Source of the DNA: Cyclobacterium xiamenense
GTDB lineage: Bacteria; Bacteroidota; Bacteroidia; Cytophagales; Cyclobacteriaceae
Direction of reading: 5' to 3'
NCBI RefSeq assembly: GCF_009467825.1
Contig: NZ_WIOK01000021.1
Location: 1-64,000 of the forward strand
Length of the DNA stretch: 64,000 bases
The first letter of the stretch is position 1; each line of letters starts with the position of its first letter. Under the pieces are notes generated by a model. The model was given only the letters and a program-made list of their open reading frames with translations, was not told where the DNA came from and did not search any database. A program made the position numbers and the translations under genes. Below, one piece after another: positions 1-9,661 of the stretch.

Positions 1-70
1 TAACTTGGCCATAGTTGCTTTTTTGTACAACTCCAAAATACCATTTTTGGAGAAAAAAAACAACTAAATT

Positions 71-100
71 AGAGGCTGCCCGACTTTTCGGACAGCCTCT
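71..100 (-). terminator. Rho-independent terminator of the peroxiredoxin gene
   Basis: On the minus strand, AGAGGCTG and CAGCCTCT form an 8-bp stem that continues inward with a CCGA/TCGG step around an AAAG loop. A run of eight T (plus-strand A at 53-60) follows about ten bases later. It lies directly downstream of the minus-strand gene ending at 107. Confidence 0.75.
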
Positions 101-106
101 TTCGTT

Positions 107-742
107 TCAAAGATTGGGTTGAGGTGTTGTCCGGAGATAGGGTTTTATTTCCTTGTGTCCTTTAGGAAATTTCGCCGGTATGTCTTCGTTCTTGATGGCG
201 GGAGCAATGACCACATCTTCGCCGTGTTTCCAATCTGCGGGCGTAGCCACGCTGTAATTGGCCGTAAGTTGTAGGGAGTCGATCACCCGAAGGAGTTCAT
301 CGAAGTTTCGTCCGGTGCTCGCAGGATAGGTGATAATCAATTTAATTTTTTTATCCGTTCCAATAATAAAAACCGAGCGAACCGTCAGTTTCTCGTTCGC
401 ATTCGGATGAATCATGTCGTACAGTTCAGACACCTTTCTGTCTTCGTCGGCAATAATCGGAAAATTCACGGTAGTATGCTGGGTTTCGTTGATATCTTTG
501 ATCCAGGCATGGTGGCTATCAATGCCATCCACACTTAGTGCCAACATTTTAACATTTCGTTTACCAAATTCCTCTTTTAGTTTTGCCGCAGCCCCTAGTT
601 CCGTTGTACATACCGGTGTGTAATCGGCAGGATGGGAAAAAAGGATTCCCCAGCTGTCGCCCAGATAGCTGTGAAAATTGATTTTACCCTCAGTCGAGTC
701 GGCAGTAAAATCTGGCGCAATATCTCCTAATCGTAATGACAT
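107..742 (-). CDS. 1-Cys peroxiredoxin (Prx6 family)
   Basis: A thiol peroxidase that reduces H2O2 and organic or lipid hydroperoxides in the cytoplasm. The 211-residue length fits the Prx6 class, which is longer than two-Cys AhpC because of a C-terminal dimerisation arm. The Prx6 active-site motif PVCTTE places the peroxidatic Cys at residue 45, with the preceding FSHPADYTP segment also typical. No signal peptide is present. The ATG at 742 is the natural start because the family's conserved N-terminus (LRLGDIAPDF) begins at residue 3. The gene is monocistronic: its own terminator lies at 71-100, and tRNA genes face away upstream. No exact Bacteroidota -7 element was found in front of it, so its promoter is unresolved. 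Confidence 0.93.
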   Translation of the reverse strand: MSLRLGDIAPDFTADSTEGKINFHSYLGDSWGILFSHPADYTPVCTTELGAAAKLKEEFGKRNVKMLALSVDGIDSHHAWIKDINETQHTTVNFPIIADEDRKVSELYDMIHPNANEKLTVRSVFIIGTDKKIKLIITYPASTGRNFDELLRVIDSLQLTANYSVATPADWKHGEDVVIAPAIKNEDIPAKFPKGHKEIKPYLRTTPQPNL

Positions 743-896
743 GGTTATTTAATTTTAAATTAATCTATAGGTTTAGTGGGGAAACGTTTTCTCGGGGGAA
801 AAAGTTTGGTAAACTGGTCCTTTTTAAGCGAATCCAATTTTAATTGCTTATTTTCAAAGGATTGGACGTACGCCACCGAATAATTTTTTGGTGGGT

Positions 897-927
897 TTTG
901 GTTTGTTCTTGAAAGAACCTATATTTG
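897..927 (+). promoter_or_regulatory. Bacteroidota-type promoter for the tRNA-Glu pair
   Basis: TTTG at 897-900, exactly 19 bases, then TATATTTG at 920-927. This is a perfect match to the primary sigma consensus TTTG-N19-TAnnTTTG described for Bacteroides. The predicted transcript would start near 933, about 30 bases before the first tRNA. Confidence 0.75.
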
Positions 928-965
928 CATCACCTTTCAGAAAAGAGCACATTCACTACTGAAAT

Positions 966-1037
966 GGTCCGTTCGTCTAGGGGTTAGGACGCATCCCTTT
1001 CACGGATGAAACACGGGTTCGATTCCCGTACGGACTA
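966..1037 (+). tRNA. tRNA-Glu (anticodon TTC), copy 1
   Basis: A 72-base cloverleaf. The acceptor stem GGTCCGT/ACGGACT includes a terminal G-T wobble. The D arm holds GGGGTTAGGA, the anticodon stem is CATCC/GGATG with loop CTTTCAC (anticodon TTC at 999-1001), and the T arm ACGGG-TTCGATT-CCCGT is canonical. CCA is not fully encoded (CAT follows). It is identical to the second copy 30 bases downstream and probably co-transcribed with it. Confidence 0.96.
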
Positions 1038-1067
1038 CATGTTGCTACTTCTTTTCTTTTTTGTAAC

Positions 1068-1139
1068 GGTCCGTTCGTCTAGGGGTTAGGACGCATCCCT
1101 TTCACGGATGAAACACGGGTTCGATTCCCGTACGGACTA
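1068..1139 (+). tRNA. tRNA-Glu (anticodon TTC), copy 2
   Basis: Identical over all 72 bases to the copy at 966-1037, with the same acceptor, anticodon and T stems. The 30-base spacer between the copies is not similar to the flanks, so this is a tandem gene duplication rather than a longer repeat. It is followed by a hairpin (1142-1185) and a terminator (1210-1243). Confidence 0.96.
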
Positions 1140-1141
1140 CA

Positions 1142-1185
1142 ACAAATAGGGTTTGCCTGTCTTCGTACAGGTGAGTTTTATTTGT
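1142..1185 (+). other. Two-step hairpin in the tRNA-Glu 3' trailer
   Basis: ACAAATA (1142-1148) can pair with TATTTGT (1179-1185). Inside it CCTGT (1156-1160) pairs with ACAGG (1167-1171) around a CTTCGT loop. It sits between the second tRNA and the terminator, so it may be a processing signal in the precursor. Function is inferred only. Confidence 0.4.
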
Positions 1186-1209
1186 GGTTGTTAGTGGTTA
1201 AAGTGAATA

Positions 1210-1243
1210 AAAAAACCTGGTCTCTTGATCAGGTTTTTTTTTT
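1210..1243 (+). terminator. Rho-independent terminator of the tRNA-Glu operon
   Basis: AACCTGGTC (1214-1222) and GATCAGGTT (1227-1235) form a 9-bp stem with one G-T pair around the tetraloop TCTT. A T run to 1243 follows immediately. Confidence 0.85.
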
Positions 1244-1294
1244 GCTGGTTATCGGTCTAGAGGGCATCGCACGTGCCGTGCAAAATTTTGATTG

Positions 1295-1326
1295 CAAAAA
1301 AAAGCCCGATCATCAGACCGGGCTTT
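1295..1326 (-). terminator. Rho-independent terminator of the giant secreted-protein gene
   Basis: On the minus strand the stem AAAGCCCG/CGGGCTTT (plus coordinates 1301-1308 and 1319-1326) is followed by a T run (plus-strand A from 1296). It lies 10 bases after the stop codon of the 2700-codon gene. Confidence 0.85.
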
Positions 1327-1335
1327 CGTTGCTTT

Positions 1336-4300
1336 TTACCGCGTAATAATCAATCGTAATTCCTTGGAATGCCCTTGTTTTGAAATCAGCCGAACCACAT
1401 ACACTCCTTGCTCCAGCCGGTTTACTGGCAGCGAGTATTCCGGCAATCTGTTGCTACCAGCATGCAAAAGCATCACTTGCTGACCGGTAAGCGTATAAAT
1501 TCCAATCCAATCCAATGGCATGTCCCCTTCCATGCGTACATAAGCTTCTGTATTCGCAGGATTGGGGTAAATGATCGCAGACGGGAAGTTACTATTGACG
1601 AGCTCGCCGTTATCCATCTCCTCCGCTGCATCCGGATGCACAACCAATCGCGCCCCACTTCCGGAAGTTCCGACTTTTGGTGAAAATCGTTCCAAAACAA
1701 CACCCGATACGTTTGCGTTATTTTTTGAAGCTATAAAATTGATTTCCATAACCCCATCCGTAACCTCAATATTTTCAAAAACCAGTTCTGTCGGTAAGTT
1801 TCCGCTTTCCACGTAAATATCGAAGTTGTCTTTTACAAGTTGTCCCTCTATGTGGATGTCAAAAACCCGGTTACCTGGCCCTGCAGCAGGGCCGGCTTTT
1901 CCATACCATAGCTCGTTGTGAAAGGTTCTTACACGGTACGTTCCGTTTTCTACCGGGATGGTATAGGAGAAGTTACTACCGTACCGTTCTGATTGGAAAA
2001 GCGGTATGCTACTACCCGACGTGCTAATAAAGCTACTGTTGCTGGTGTAATAATCCGGATAGTTTTTATCGCCCACGAAATCGTATCCCTGGTAATTGGT
2101 AGCAGCGACTGTTCCTGCATTCAAATACAGCGCCCAGGCAGGTAACTCGTCGGTGATTTCAATAGAAACCTGATCCGTACTACTGGCATTGGTTGCATCC
2201 GTCACTACCAGCTGTACTTCATATACACCTGGAGTCGCATATACATGTGTTGGACTCATTTCTTCGCTGCTTGCGCCATCACCAAAGGTCCAGGAATAAT
2301 TCAGATCTCCTTCCCCACTTGAATTGGAGCCGTCAAACGCGATCTCTGCCGGGGCCACCCCTTCCATTGCGCTCGACACAATCAATGCCTGAGGCCCGAC
2401 CGCAGCTTCGTCCGCAGACTCAATGCTAAACCCGGCAATGGAAGCATTATTCGACTGCGCAACAAGGCCGATGTTCAATTCCCCATCCCGAACGATAATT
2501 GTTTCAAATGTCAGTTCGGTAGGCTGGTTGTTGTACTCAGCAAATAAGTCAAGGTTACTTTTTACGGTTTCTCCCTCGATAAGTATGGAATAAACCCGCT
2601 GGCCGACTGCAGCGGCAGGCCCGTTTTTCCCAAACCACAATTCATTATGGTAGGTCTTCACCCGGTAAATTCCATTCGGAACAGGGATAGAATAGGAAAA
2701 GTTTTTCCCAAAACGTTCAGTCAGGAATAAAGTTGGACTTCCTGCGCTGCTATTGCTGTAGGTACCAGAAGACGAATAACTAACGCCGGAAACACTCTCC
2801 CCAAGAAACGTATTTCCAAGGTAGTCGATCGTGGCATTGGAACCCGAATTGACCTGCAAAGAAAACGCAGGCTGAATTTCCTCCGCGGTAACCTGAATGG
2901 GTATAGTTGCCGTATCTTGATTGCCCAAGGAATCGGTTACAGTCAATCGGGCAATGTACTCGCCTATTGCTGTATAACTATGAACCGGATCCGGTTCGGT
3001 AGCACTTTGACCGTCTCCGAACTCCCAGTAGTATTCAAGGGGTTCCAACCCTCCAGAATTGCTTCCGACAAACTCTACTGTTAACGGCGCCGCCCCTGTG
3101 TCCTTATTGGCAGTTGCCACGGCTTCGGGCAACAAGACAGCATCCTCCGTTACGATTGAAAATCCGGAAATGGACGCATTGTTTGCGGAGGCGACCATTC
3201 GAAGCGTTAAAACTCCATCTCTCACGGCAACGTTTTGATGGGTCAGGGTGAGTGGCTGGTTGGCATTCGCCACAAACAAGTCAAAATCGTCTGCAACAAC
3301 CTGTCCTTCAATGACGATGTCATACACGCGCTGCCCCGGAGCACCCGCCGGGCCACCTTTCCCAAACCACAATTCGTTGTGGTACGTTTTTACGGTATAC
3401 AGGCCATTCGGGAGAGGTATATCGTACCCAAAATTTGTCCCATACCTTTCCGTGAAGAAGATCTCATTACTTCCCGCACCACCAATGGTCGAGGTTTTAG
3501 AATTTGTAAAGGAAATAGCTGCACTGCTCTCCCCAAGAAAATCCAAGCCTTCGAAAACGGTTGATGCGTTGGTACCTCCATTTACATGCAATTCAAAAAA
3601 GTTTGGTGAAACCACCGTTACCTGTACCTCATCGTTTGCCTGATCTCCTTGCTCATTGTAGACGGTAAGCGAGACCTGGTAGGTTCCGGGGGTTTCGAAG
3701 ACATGTGTTGGGTTAGGTTCAGCAGAGAACGTTCCATCACCAAAATCCCAGAAATGGCTGAAATCAGAAGGCCTGCCAATGTCGTTGGAGAAAACCACTT
3801 CCAACGGTCCAGTTCCAGACAATGTGGACGCCGTAATCGATGCCAGGGGCACCGAACCCAATTCTCCTTGGTTAACGATGGATAAACCAGATATGGAGGC
3901 ATTATTTGCCGATGCGACTAACTCGAGCTGCAACAACCCATCGACCACTTCAATATTTTCAAAAACAAGTGCGACCGGTTGATTGCCACTTTCTACAAAA
4001 AGATCTAAATCGGGTTTTACCACTGTCCCTTCCAATACGACATCATAAACCCGCTTCCCAGGTCCAGCCACGCCACCTCCGGGTTGGCCAAACCAGGTTT
4101 CCGTATGATGGGTTGTTACGGTATAAATCCCATTCGGAACCGGTATCGCGTAAGCAATGTACGTAGAAAATCGTTCGGACCGATATAGCGTATCTACCGA
4201 GAGATTTGAATTGGTATAATGAGAGCCACCGTTGTGTATGTCGGTAAGTAACATGTCACCGACATACGTATTCCCTCCAAACTGGGTATCCTTTGAAGAA

Positions 4301-7300
4301 CCTGTGTTGTAATAAATCGACACTTGCTCAAAGTTACCGTCAGCTAGCAGCGGTATCGTGGTTTGTCCTTCTTTTCCCCAATTGATCACCAGCTGGGCCT
4401 CTCCTTCTATGGAATCGCCCTCGTAATCCAACACCAGCTCAAAGCGGTGTCCCGAGGTCCAAAGTTGATTTTCAGGAAGGGAACCTTCTACGATGTTGAA
4501 ATCGGCAGCGTTCGGACCAATTAATTCCACCGATCGAATCCATAGCCCGGTGTTTCCTGATTCAAGCGCCACCTCAACGGCTTTGGGTTGTCCTTTTTTA
4601 AACTGAACCAACGAGGGAACCATCAATTCGCTCTTGACTAGCGGTTCGCCGGAAGGTTGATCAAAGCCAAATACTTCCATGTTTTTTTGATTCCCGCCGC
4701 CTTTCTTTGGGGATCCGCCCAAGACGTACAATCCTTTTCCAGATACGATCCCTTGCGTACCATGTCGGGCAAAATTAAGCGGATTCAGCGTTTGCCAGGA
4801 CTGTATCAATGGATCATACATCTCCGTTGTATTCAATGCAACGGCACTTGTGTCCACTTCTCCCCCTGCCACAATTAACTTATCCAGGTAATTATTTACG
4901 ATCGCTCCTGCTCTTGGCGTGGGCAGATTCTGGCCGTCTGGCAAGGTACTCCAGGTCTGGGAATTGAAATCGTATACATCTACCTCAGGTATTACCGGAG
5001 CAAACGTACCTCCTATGCCCCCTGACTGCCGTCCCGACACGACATATAGTTTACTGCCGATAGTGACCGCAAAGAAGTGATCGCGCGCCCGCGGTGCATC
5101 CGGTAGAACGCTCCATGCTCCTGTCTTTGGATCGTACGAATCAAAGTAACTAACAAAACCTCCATCATGGCCATCGGTATTGCCACCGACGATGTAGAAT
5201 TTACCCCGGTATTCAACCACTCCCGCTGATCCGCGTCTTCTGTTCTCGGGAATGGCGGGCCCCTGAATCCATTCTTCAGCCGCCGGATCAAACATCCAAA
5301 TGTGCTCCGCTGGCAATTCATTGGGGTAACTGTTGGTTTGGAATGCACCAATGACCCAAATTAACCCCTCGTAGGTAACTGCCTGAAAATGGTTGAAACT
5401 ATGTGGATTAATATTGGGCAGTGAGCGCCATTCGTCCTTCGAATAATCGTATATATCGATGGTTTTGGCGCTTTCCCTTCCTCCCAATAAATAAAACTTA
5501 TCTCCTGCCTGTACAAAACTGTTTTCGTGCCTGCCTGTATAGGTGGTATCTTCATTGCTTACCTTCCACGTTTGGTCAATCAGGTCGGGGCTAATGGTCC
5601 ATGTAAAATTAAAAGACTCGGCATCGGAATGAATCGCATCTTCGTCGTCGATGATAATGGTGACCCTATAAGGACTGTTCGCCAATGCACCTTCCTCGAT
5701 TTTCCCATAGATGGTACCGTTGGTCGGCTCCAAATACACTCCCGGGGGCAATCCTTCCGCCGCATAGCTGAGGTTTCCATTCCCACCGGAGGCAGAAACA
5801 AACATGCTCCCATCCAATTCATGGCCTGCAAAGTTTATTTGGTCCTCTATGGCAGTAAATTCAATGGGAATTTGGATCGGCTTTCCGATAATCTCTATAC
5901 CGTTTACAAGCGGGTTTTCCTTTTGTTTGAGAAAGGAAATCGATAGCTCTCCGTCTACCACGGTTGTCGGATATTGGATCATTCCCCCAACAAGATGCCC
6001 AAAAGTCTCTACCAGATCGAGCGAAGACGCGACGGTTTCTCCCTCAATTTCAATAGTGAAATAGCGATTCAAGAGGCCAGACGTACCTGAAAAACCATTA
6101 CCCATGTATAGATTGACCAAATAATCTCCGTTCGGCAAAGGTATCTGGTAGTCCATGGTTGCTTCCGTCGCATACCGCTCCTTATTGAAAATTTGCACGT
6201 ACTGTTCGTCGGAGATATAGGCAGGAATGGACTCGTGTCGTTGATCTGCGGAAAACGAGTTGGTCGAGCTTCTTCCGCCCGATACAGAGAATGAGCCCGT
6301 CGTCTCCGGACCCGCGGTGCTATTCGCCAACCAGTTTGGGGCTCCGTTTTCACCGGGCAGTACATTTCCACCTGCATTGATTCGGAGCAGAATTTCAAAA
6401 TCTTGCTCTACGATCACGGCAAACGATTGCTCAATAAAATAGCCGTTCGCATCGGTGGCCCGAACAGAAACCATCGAGGTCACCTCGTCGTTTGGAATAA
6501 TCAGCCGAAGCTGATTTCCTTCTACCTGAGTGGCTACCAACGGATTGCTGTTTCCACTCACCGAGTACGTAAGGTTATTCACCCCATCGTCGTCGCCAAA
6601 ATATTCATCAAGATTGATCACTACATCCGGATCGCCCATCAGGCGATTTACGTCCCGCAAATTTCGAATGGTATAGGGGATTTCTCCGCTTACTTTAAAA
6701 AAGTTCCATACGGCAATGAAGCTCTTATTCGGATCATGGGAGGACCCGTAAATCCCGATGGCAAGCGGCTTTAGCCGATCCTGTATTGCATTCTTTACCG
6801 TACCTTTTGCTATCATGACTCCTAGAGAAACCGCAGGCTCGCTATTGTACATATACTTGGGCTCGATCGTACCGTCCACTGGGTTGATATCGAAAGACAA
6901 TTCAATCAAGGTATTGGCGTCGGCTCGCTGGTCTGCCGGAATCGGGAGAAAAAGTGAATCTGCGTCTACCACATCATCAATTTCCTGAACGGCAGCAATC
7001 CCGTCTTTGGTAAATACCAATTTTACAAAGCTACTCTGGGTACCATCCCCTAGTTGTATACCTACTTCTCCATTGCCTTCAAAATCGTATAGCTGACCGG
7101 GCGAAGAAAGCCCAATGAGACCGGAGGAAATCGTGTAGTTTCCCGTTTCGGTCCCCACATTGACACCGAATTGAAAACCCTTATCCTGATTGTTGGCGGT
7201 GCCGTTGGCGGTGCCGCCAGTCATCGAGACCTGTATGGCGCCGGCGGTCCCCCCGTAGATATCGGGTGGGCCAGGGCTTTCGTTACCCTTGTCCAGCCAT

Positions 7301-9438
7301 TCGAGCCAATTGGGGTTTTCGTCACCGTTATTCATCAGACCAGTTAGCCCCAGGCCCAGGTAGCCAAACTCATTTCCAGATGCGTCGGATTGATTGGTGA
7401 AAAGTTGATTCTCCAGGGGTAAATCCCTGGGGTATCCAATTTGAAACGGATCGTCCCTGTCCAAAATACCATCTCCATCGTCATCGAGGTCATTCAAATT
7501 GGATACAAAATCTTTGTCGTAGTCATCCGGTGCCGAAGCACCCGAACAGTAATCCGTACCATTGTCCAGCTCATCCTGATTTGTGTATCCATCATGATCG
7601 TAATCGGCATTCGGATCAAAGTCGGGATCATCTACAGGGATACAGAAGACGTCATCGGCCGGAGTCAACACCATGATACGGTTATCAAAGGTGGCTACCC
7701 ATATCGTACCCGGAAAAATTTCCCCATCGCCATTGGTTGCTATGCCCAACGCGTTTCCCCCGTTTAGGTTCCACTTGCTAAACTCCGCTTCCTTGAGTGA
7801 ACCGTCCTCGTTAAGGTGAATCAAATGCAGGGTGCCACCATTTTTACCCACAATCAAGGATCCTTTGATCGCACCACCAAAGTTGGTCCCTTTGTATTCG
7901 GCAATCCCGTTGGAGTTATTTGGAAAAATGGTAACGATGGACGCCTCGGGCCCATTGGGGTTTGCCAGGGTAGGCGCTATAAAATCGGCCTCTGCCGGGT
8001 TTGCCATACTAAGAGGTACTGGTGGCCAGTTAGCCGGCAAGCTATTTGCCGCATACGCGTCAAAGCCCGGTTGTCCCGGAGCGACGGGTTCCAAAATCTG
8101 CGTTCGGAATTTATCCGTAGGCGTAAATGTGGGCGTTACGTTTTGAAAACCGTTATCATCTCCTACAAACTTTGTATATAACCCTGCTCCCCCTGGTTCA
8201 AAAGGAAAGGACGCTCCTGGCTGGTACGGTTGCCCGGGATTGGCGCGAATGGGCGTGGGATGGCCGCCATAATAGCTTCCCGGTTGGTATGCATCCAAAT
8301 CGCTGGTTACCAATAGCAGATGATCCTGATTGTCGACAAACTCCCCGCTTGCGGAAGGATTAAGCGGGCTGGCCCCGGGTTCCCCAGGATCGTATGCATT
8401 GCTTACCAGGGTCGCATCCCCTTCGTGTAGGGGCAAACCACCCCAGTTGATGTTCGCACCGTTGTCGGTTACAAAAAGTTTTCTGTCCTCAGTAACCACC
8501 AGGTCGTAGGAATTTCTATAGCCGGGAGAATAGATCTGCACAGGACCATCTTCGGTGACCATGCCCATGTTTAGGCCATCGTTACCTCCAAAGGGATCGT
8601 TTACATCCACCCCATCGTAATTGGGGTCATTTGGATCGTAAATACCATTCACGTTCTCCCTACTGGGATCGTCGAGCGTGGGAATGTCGTATTTGAATAG
8701 TCTACCTGAATGTGCATCTATTTGGTTGGGAAGTGCCTCTATCGCATCCAAATCGATGCTTAGTATGGCAGCTGAAAGAGCAAACTCGGTGATGTAGGTA
8801 AAGTTTTTGGAAGGAGCTCCGGCATTGGTTAGACCACCGCTCGCTACCAGCAAGTAGGGCTTGCCATTGATAGTCGTGAATTCCAGCCCATTGGTGGAGT
8901 GATTTTCCTCCGAACGGGGCAGGCCACGCACCAGGTCGATCGCTTCCCAGGCCTCTCCGGTCCAGGTTAGCCGCGTAATAATGCCGGAATTTGTGTCCAG
9001 TAATTTGTCGCCACTCGGGCCTCCCCATTTCGGATCACTGGAGCTGACATAAAGGATGGGGTTTTCTGCTGTTCCCACGACGGTCAACCCGGTTATTTGC
9101 CGATTGCCTCGATTGTCAAAGGCCAAAAGTCCGTTGTCGTCGTAATTGGGAATGCTCTTCACACCCAGCAAAACTTCTTCGTCCACCACGTCATACTGGT
9201 TGGGACCTTCTTTTAAAATCGTGTAAATCTTGATTTCTCCTTTTAGCTGCGCCACATAAAGCCGCTCGTCCGGCCCAAATTGCAAGGAAGTTCCCAGGTC
9301 AATGTTCTGGAAACCATTAAAATTCAACGAAGCCTGATTGAAACTGATATTCTGGCTGCAAACATAATTCTGACTAGTAAAACCAATAAAAATTATGAAT
9401 AGCAAAAAAGGGATGGGATTTAATTTTACCTTCTCCAT
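1336..9438 (-). CDS. Giant secreted T9SS protein: propeller, Ca-repeats, Kelch, malectin and PKD domains
   Basis: A 2700-residue exported protein of unknown overall function, probably a surface or extracellular carbohydrate-binding protein. It has a Sec signal peptide (about residues 1-28). Residues 35-600 resemble the glucose/sorbosone-dehydrogenase propeller. Asp-rich thrombospondin-3-like calcium repeats lie at about 606-665, followed by a lectin-like region to about 940. A malectin domain starts near 1020, then an Ig/cadherin-like stretch, and six Kelch blades at about 1310-1590 (motifs such as YLLGG, YIVGG, YVLGG). The C-terminal third alternates four malectin domains (from about 1705, 1946, 2190 and 2433) with three PKD domains (FGDG motifs near 1863-2350). 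The end (about 2620-2700) is a type A T9SS sorting domain with IYPNPA and a terminal KELRLIITR. The gene is monocistronic with its own terminator. Domain identities are by eye, and an enzymatic role for the propeller is unproven. Confidence 0.88.
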   Translation of the reverse strand: MEKVKLNPIPFLLFIIFIGFTSQNYVCSQNISFNQASLNFNGFQNIDLGTSLQFGPDERLYVAQLKGEIKIYTILKEGPNQYDVVDEEVLLGVKSIPNYDDNGLLAFDNRGNRQITGLTVVGTAENPILYVSSSDPKWGGPSGDKLLDTNSGIITRLTWTGEAWEAIDLVRGLPRSEENHSTNGLEFTTINGKPYLLVASGGLTNAGAPSKNFTYITEFALSAAILSIDLDAIEALPNQIDAHSGRLFKYDIPTLDDPSRENVNGIYDPNDPNYDGVDVNDPFGGNDGLNMGMVTEDGPVQIYSPGYRNSYDLVVTEDRKLFVTDNGANINWGGLPLHEGDATLVSNAYDPGEPGASPLNPSASGEFVDNQDHLLLVTSDLDAYQPGSYYGGHPTPIRANPGQPYQPGASFPFEPGGAGLYTKFVGDDNGFQNVTPTFTPTDKFRTQILEPVAPGQPGFDAYAANSLPANWPPVPLSMANPAEADFIAPTLANPNGPEASIVTIFPNNSNGIAEYKGTNFGGAIKGSLIVGKNGGTLHLIHLNEDGSLKEAEFSKWNLNGGNALGIATNGDGEIFPGTIWVATFDNRIMVLTPADDVFCIPVDDPDFDPNADYDHDGYTNQDELDNGTDYCSGASAPDDYDKDFVSNLNDLDDDGDGILDRDDPFQIGYPRDLPLENQLFTNQSDASGNEFGYLGLGLTGLMNNGDENPNWLEWLDKGNESPGPPDIYGGTAGAIQVSMTGGTANGTANNQDKGFQFGVNVGTETGNYTISSGLIGLSSPGQLYDFEGNGEVGIQLGDGTQSSFVKLVFTKDGIAAVQEIDDVVDADSLFLPIPADQRADANTLIELSFDINPVDGTIEPKYMYNSEPAVSLGVMIAKGTVKNAIQDRLKPLAIGIYGSSHDPNKSFIAVWNFFKVSGEIPYTIRNLRDVNRLMGDPDVVINLDEYFGDDDGVNNLTYSVSGNSNPLVATQVEGNQLRLIIPNDEVTSMVSVRATDANGYFIEQSFAVIVEQDFEILLRINAGGNVLPGENGAPNWLANSTAGPETTGSFSVSGGRSSTNSFSADQRHESIPAYISDEQYVQIFNKERYATEATMDYQIPLPNGDYLVNLYMGNGFSGTSGLLNRYFTIEIEGETVASSLDLVETFGHLVGGMIQYPTTVVDGELSISFLKQKENPLVNGIEIIGKPIQIPIEFTAIEDQINFAGHELDGSMFVSASGGNGNLSYAAEGLPPGVYLEPTNGTIYGKIEEGALANSPYRVTIIIDDEDAIHSDAESFNFTWTISPDLIDQTWKVSNEDTTYTGRHENSFVQAGDKFYLLGGRESAKTIDIYDYSKDEWRSLPNINPHSFNHFQAVTYEGLIWVIGAFQTNSYPNELPAEHIWMFDPAAEEWIQGPAIPENRRRGSAGVVEYRGKFYIVGGNTDGHDGGFVSYFDSYDPKTGAWSVLPDAPRARDHFFAVTIGSKLYVVSGRQSGGIGGTFAPVIPEVDVYDFNSQTWSTLPDGQNLPTPRAGAIVNNYLDKLIVAGGEVDTSAVALNTTEMYDPLIQSWQTLNPLNFARHGTQGIVSGKGLYVLGGSPKKGGGNQKNMEVFGFDQPSGEPLVKSELMVPSLVQFKKGQPKAVEVALESGNTGLWIRSVELIGPNAADFNIVEGSLPENQLWTSGHRFELVLDYEGDSIEGEAQLVINWGKEGQTTIPLLADGNFEQVSIYYNTGSSKDTQFGGNTYVGDMLLTDIHNGGSHYTNSNLSVDTLYRSERFSTYIAYAIPVPNGIYTVTTHHTETWFGQPGGGVAGPGKRVYDVVLEGTVVKPDLDLFVESGNQPVALVFENIEVVDGLLQLELVASANNASISGLSIVNQGELGSVPLASITASTLSGTGPLEVVFSNDIGRPSDFSHFWDFGDGTFSAEPNPTHVFETPGTYQVSLTVYNEQGDQANDEVQVTVVSPNFFELHVNGGTNASTVFEGLDFLGESSAAISFTNSKTSTIGGAGSNEIFFTERYGTNFGYDIPLPNGLYTVKTYHNELWFGKGGPAGAPGQRVYDIVIEGQVVADDFDLFVANANQPLTLTHQNVAVRDGVLTLRMVASANNASISGFSIVTEDAVLLPEAVATANKDTGAAPLTVEFVGSNSGGLEPLEYYWEFGDGQSATEPDPVHSYTAIGEYIARLTVTDSLGNQDTATIPIQVTAEEIQPAFSLQVNSGSNATIDYLGNTFLGESVSGVSYSSSGTYSNSSAGSPTLFLTERFGKNFSYSIPVPNGIYRVKTYHNELWFGKNGPAAAVGQRVYSILIEGETVKSNLDLFAEYNNQPTELTFETIIVRDGELNIGLVAQSNNASIAGFSIESADEAAVGPQALIVSSAMEGVAPAEIAFDGSNSSGEGDLNYSWTFGDGASSEEMSPTHVYATPGVYEVQLVVTDATNASSTDQVSIEITDELPAWALYLNAGTVAATNYQGYDFVGDKNYPDYYTSNSSFISTSGSSIPLFQSERYGSNFSYTIPVENGTYRVRTFHNELWYGKAGPAAGPGNRVFDIHIEGQLVKDNFDIYVESGNLPTELVFENIEVTDGVMEINFIASKNNANVSGVVLERFSPKVGTSGSGARLVVHPDAAEEMDNGELVNSNFPSAIIYPNPANTEAYVRMEGDMPLDWIGIYTLTGQQVMLLHAGSNRLPEYSLPVNRLEQGVYVVRLISKQGHSKELRLIITR
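1730..4330 (-). repeat. In-gene tandem malectin-PKD repeats, period about 726-732 bp
   Basis: Four malectin modules separated by three PKD modules are encoded here. The DNA for the shared H(N/T)E-W-(F/Y)G motif recurs near 1901, 2631, 3363 and 4089, which gives spacings of about 730, 732 and 726 bases. The unit encodes about 243 residues. The copies diverge at the nucleotide level but keep segments such as ASANNASISG nearly unchanged, so duplication is likely old but the units remain constrained. Confidence 0.8.
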
Positions 9439-9661
9439 AATAAACGGAATATTAAATGGATAAACTGTTTTTCGTGCGAACTATAAAAATTTACTGCTGT
9501 TAGATCAATACAATAGTACGTATTAAATTTCATATTGTCAATGCTAAAAAACGTTTTAATTTATTTAAAATACATTTTTTATCATTCCAATATGTTTGTA
9601 AATCCTTTAGCTGAAGAAAAGGGTCAATAGTATATTTTAATGCCTATTTTTGCATCACCGC

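Noticed and set aside
31-52. Hairpin CTCCAAAA/TTTTGGAG near the window start
   Set aside because: It has an A-run rather than a T-run on its plus-strand 3' side, and no adjacent gene end can be seen, so a terminator call is not supported.
1730-4330. Possible CRISPR-like or noncoding repeat array
   Set aside because: The period is about 730 bases and the repeats are coding malectin-PKD modules, not short direct repeats with unique spacers.
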